64,000 nt of DNA. Origin: Sinisalibacter lacisalsi. Its GTDB lineage: Bacteria > Pseudomonadota > Alphaproteobacteria > Rhodobacterales > Rhodobacteraceae. The stretch lies in NCBI RefSeq assembly GCF_014640115.1, contig NZ_BMGI01000001.1:766501-830500 (forward strand), given 5' to 3'. This document shows, in pieces, positions 61,815 to 64,000 of the stretch; the stretch's first letter is position 1; each line of letters starts with the position of its first letter. Under the pieces are notes generated by a model. It had not been told where the DNA came from, did not search any database, and worked only from the letters and a program-made list of their open reading frames with translations. The position numbers and the translations under genes were made by a program.

Positions 61815-62119
61815 CGTGGCACCTCCTCGGATGTTGCGGCCAGCGCATAGGTTGGCGTGTGGTCGCTCTTGACGTTGTGCACGTGCACATGCGCACCCGG
61901 CGCGATCTTGGCGGTGGCGGTGCCGATGGGTGCGCCGTATTTGACGATCTTCTCGCCCGGCGCAATCGCGCGGCGGGCGATCTTGTGGCCCATGCCGAGC
62001 CGCGCGGGCAGCGTGGCCGTGCCGGTTTCGAGCGTCACCGTCTCGCCCGCCTCGATGGCAGCGCGAAGAACGAAGACGTTGTCGTCGGGAGAAAGCAGAA
62101 GCAGGCGCGGGTCGGTCAT
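61811..62119 (-). CDS. UxaA-family dehydratase, small SAF-domain subunit
   Basis: The 102-residue protein is the SAF domain that forms the N-terminal part of UxaA in E. coli: DDNVFVLRAAIEAGETVTL, ARLGMGHKIARRAIAPGEKI, KYGAPIGTATAKIAPGAHVHVHN in parts. As a separate subunit it overlaps the large-subunit gene by 4 bp (ATGA), showing that the two-part enzyme is made together. Confidence 0.87.
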
Positions 62120-62122
62120 GGC

Positions 62123-63235
62123 TCAGACCCTCTCAATCGTTGCGTTGTCGATCATGTCCCAGTCAAGCGCGGCACCGAGGCCGGGGGTGTGGGGCAGGTG
62201 GGCGGTGCCGTCGCGGATCGGCAAGGGGCGGTCGAGCCCGAAGGCGAAGGTGTCGATCGGCCAGAGCACCTCGAAATAGCTGCAATTGCGGATCGCGCCG
62301 GCGAGATGGAGGTTCACCATTTCGAGCGGGTGAAAGATCGTGGTGTGCAACTCGCAGTTCACGTGGAAGGCCTCGGCCAGCCGCGCCGTCTTGAGCGTGC
62401 CGGTGACACCGCCGGTCCAGCTCGGGTCGGCGCGGACGGCATCGACCACGCGGGTCGCGATGCATTCGGCCACCGAGTAGGGATGCTTGGCGAGCACCTC
62501 GGTGCCAACCACCGGAATGTCGAGCGCGCGGGTCAGTTCGCGCAGCGCCCCGAAGGCTTCGTCGGGCAGCGGTTCCTCGAGCCAGAGGAAGCCGAGGCGC
62601 TCCAGCTCGCGGCCGAGGCGCAGCGCCTCGTCGTAAGTGTAGGGCTGGACCGGGTCCGACATGAGGGCGAAGTCGTCGCCCACCGCCGCGCGCACGGCAC
62701 GGTGGATCTCGATATCCTCCGCCAGCGATTGGCCCGGCGGGTGGATCTTGTAGGCTTTCATTCCGGCATCGCGCACCGCGATGGCCTCGGCCGCGTAGGC
62801 TTCGGCGTCGGCCAGCACCAGCGAGGAGGCATAGGCCGGCACCTCGGCGCGCGCGCCGCCGATGAAACGCCACAGCGGTTCGCCCGCCGCCTCGGCCGCC
62901 AGCAGCCACAGGCAGCAATCGACCGGGCCGAAGGTATAGATCGGCAGATGATGCCACCAGCGGTCGGCGGTGCGCCAATCGTGCCAGATCGCCTCGCGGT
63001 CGCGCGCGTCGCGGCCGAGGAGGAACGGCCGCAGCGAGGCCGCCGCCTGATGCGCCGCGCCGAGCGCCGAGCGCCCGGCGAAGCCGAACATCGAGGCGCT
63101 GCGGCCGTCTTCGGTGCGCAGGGTGTAGACGAGAAATTCCAGCCCCTCGCGTGCCTGGCCATCGCGCATGGCCGCGCCGGGGATCGTGGCGGCGTCATGG
63201 CGGCAGGCGCGGATGTCGAGGGCGGCGATCTTCAT
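62123..63235 (-). CDS. Enolase-superfamily sugar acid dehydratase (mandelate racemase-like)
   Basis: The 370-residue protein has the enolase-superfamily active site: Lys163-x-His165 in AYKIHPPG, metal ligands Asp194 (LMSDPVQ), Glu220 (WLEEPLPDE) and Glu246 (GTEVL), and His297 in CELHTTI. The family includes L-fuconate, L-rhamnonate and other acid-sugar dehydratases. L-fuconate dehydratase is usually longer (about 440), so the exact substrate is open. It sits between the RraA-like and UxaA-type genes with 3-bp gaps. Confidence 0.82.
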   Translation of the reverse strand: MKIAALDIRACRHDAATIPGAAMRDGQAREGLEFLVYTLRTEDGRSASMFGFAGRSALGAAHQAAASLRPFLLGRDARDREAIWHDWRTADRWWHHLPIYTFGPVDCCLWLLAAEAAGEPLWRFIGGARAEVPAYASSLVLADAEAYAAEAIAVRDAGMKAYKIHPPGQSLAEDIEIHRAVRAAVGDDFALMSDPVQPYTYDEALRLGRELERLGFLWLEEPLPDEAFGALRELTRALDIPVVGTEVLAKHPYSVAECIATRVVDAVRADPSWTGGVTGTLKTARLAEAFHVNCELHTTIFHPLEMVNLHLAGAIRNCSYFEVLWPIDTFAFGLDRPLPIRDGTAHLPHTPGLGAALDWDMIDNATIERV

Positions 63236-63238
63236 GGC

Positions 63239-63892
63239 TCAGAACTTGCCCCACTGGAGATAGGCCTCTTGCGGGTCCATCCCTTCGAGGATCGCCTTGC
63301 GCACCTTGCTCTCGGTGTTCATCGCGGTGACGGCGGCGGGGATCACCTCGTCTAGCACGGCGGCGGGAATGCGCACCATGCCGTCGCGGTCACCGTGCAG
63401 CCAGTCGCCGGGGGCGATGGCGACCTCGCCGATCATGATCTCCACATCCGTCGCGGTGGGCAGCCACAGCCCCACCACGTCGCGCGGGGTGTGAAAGCTG
63501 CCCCAGCAGGGAAAGCCGAGCCGGAGAAGGAAGTTGGTGTCGCGCAGGCCGCCGTCGAGAACGCACCCCAGCACGCCCTTGCGGTGCAGCGTTTCGGCCG
63601 ACAACTCGCCCATCTGGGCGACCACGGAGTTATGCGGCTGGGCCGTCCAGATATGCCCGGCGGGTGCCTTCGACAAAAGCCCCGTCCAGGCCAGCAGGGT
63701 CTCGTGCGGGTCGGCGGTTTCGTCGATCCGCCCCTCCACCGTCCAGGCCGGTCCGGTGAGCGTCATCTCCGGTTGCAGCGGGCGTATGGCAGGGGGCAGG
63801 GTGAAGTTGCGCAGGCCCATCGCGCGCAGCACGTCATGCACGACCGAGGTGTAGCACTCTTTCAACTGGGTGATCCGGTCTGCATCAGTCAT
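63239..63892 (-). CDS. RraA/HMG-aldolase fold protein
   Basis: The 217-residue protein is of the RraA-like demethylmenaquinone methyltransferase/aldolase fold: YTSVVHDVLRAMGLRNFTLPP, LGCVLDGGLRDTNFLLRLGFP with the Asp/Gly/Arg metal and substrate loop, and GDWLHGDRDGMVRIPA. It resembles GalC in the aromatic island. Here it may cleave a 4-hydroxy-2-keto acid in the sugar pathway. Its start overlaps the mutarotase stop by 8 bp. Confidence 0.83.
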   Translation of the reverse strand: MTDADRITQLKECYTSVVHDVLRAMGLRNFTLPPAIRPLQPEMTLTGPAWTVEGRIDETADPHETLLAWTGLLSKAPAGHIWTAQPHNSVVAQMGELSAETLHRKGVLGCVLDGGLRDTNFLLRLGFPCWGSFHTPRDVVGLWLPTATDVEIMIGEVAIAPGDWLHGDRDGMVRIPAAVLDEVIPAAVTAMNTESKVRKAILEGMDPQEAYLQWGKF

Positions 63893-64000
63893 GGTGAAAC
63901 ACCTCCTCCATCATCGACCACCATTCACCCTCCTTGCGGGTGTCGAGCGGCACCTGGCAGGGCATGCAGACATCCCACCATTCCTGTGTTTTCGGGTCGG
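63885..64000 (-). CDS. L-rhamnose/L-fucose mutarotase-like protein, partial
   Basis: Only the last 38 codons are inside the window; the 5' end is beyond position 64000. The visible C-terminus has QEWWDVCMPCQVPLDTR and WWSMMEEVFHHD, the ending of the RhaM (DUF718) mutarotase family, which interconverts anomers of L-rhamnose or L-fucose. It marks the cluster as a deoxy-sugar pathway and overlaps the RraA-like gene. Confidence 0.75.
   Translation of the reverse strand, partial: DPKTQEWWDVCMPCQVPLDTRKEGEWWSMMEEVFHHD

Overview
The window is a G+C-rich chromosomal segment from an alphaproteobacterium, almost certainly of the Rhodobacteraceae (Roseobacter/Paracoccus side). Evidence: sdhCDAB, mdh, sucCD, sucAB and lpd lie close together; there is an ethylmalonyl-CoA-pathway pair (malyl-CoA thioesterase and mesaconyl-CoA hydratase); a mitochondrial-type complex I accessory subunit (NDUFS4-like) is present; and two copies occur of an intergenic repeat (GAGGTATTT...CCAGGATGAAG) of a type I recall from Rhodobacterales. 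No phage, transposase, integrase, CRISPR array or replication origin was seen.

Layout. 1-2.1 kb: end of an FtsX-type ABC permease and a sarcosine/dimethylglycine-type N-methyltransferase. 2.1-6.5 kb (minus): sdhC-sdhD-sdhA-sulfotransferase-like-sdhB. 6.7-11.4 kb: small membrane protein; mcl2-nnrU-DUF1737-mch operon; a secreted hypothetical; a TauE/SafE exporter. 11.5-22.5 kb (plus): mdh, a broken glycosyltransferase, then sucC-X-sucD-sucA-sucB-Y-lpd, where X and Y are unrecognised small genes. 22.6-27.7 kb: peptidoglycan-binding-domain protein, GntR regulator, zinc metallopeptidase, FYDLN-acid protein, FAD oxidoreductase and tRNA-Ala(GGC).

27.7-49.3 kb is an aromatic catabolic island. An AraC regulator faces an operon of aldehyde dehydrogenase, a five-part HAAT/Liv ABC importer, a second aldehyde dehydrogenase and a flotillin-like SPFH protein. 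Then come ligA-ligB-ligC (minus), a LysR regulator with two helix-turn-helix domains, and galB-galC-galD-ligI followed by a second ligAB-like pair (plus). An AraC/PobR-like regulator diverges from pobA. These genes make a complete route: 4-hydroxybenzoate to protocatechuate (PobA), 4,5-ring cleavage (LigAB), LigC, LigI, then GalD, GalB and GalC to pyruvate and oxaloacetate, which feed the TCA genes nearby.

49.3-58.1 kb holds a universal stress protein behind a nested FNR-like palindrome, several small secreted proteins, a TIM-barrel isomerase, a rhodanese, a trypsin-like protease, uvrB and the complex I subunit. 58.1-64 kb (minus) is an oxidative L-fucose/L-rhamnose-type cluster that runs off the end inside a mutarotase gene.

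The most striking regulatory signal is the palindrome TGTGATCACA. It occurs as two copies exactly 21 bp apart upstream of sdhC and again upstream of sucC, and as a single copy 10 bp upstream of the GntR gene at 24.2-24.9 kb. This suggests an autoregulated GntR protein controlling the TCA operons.
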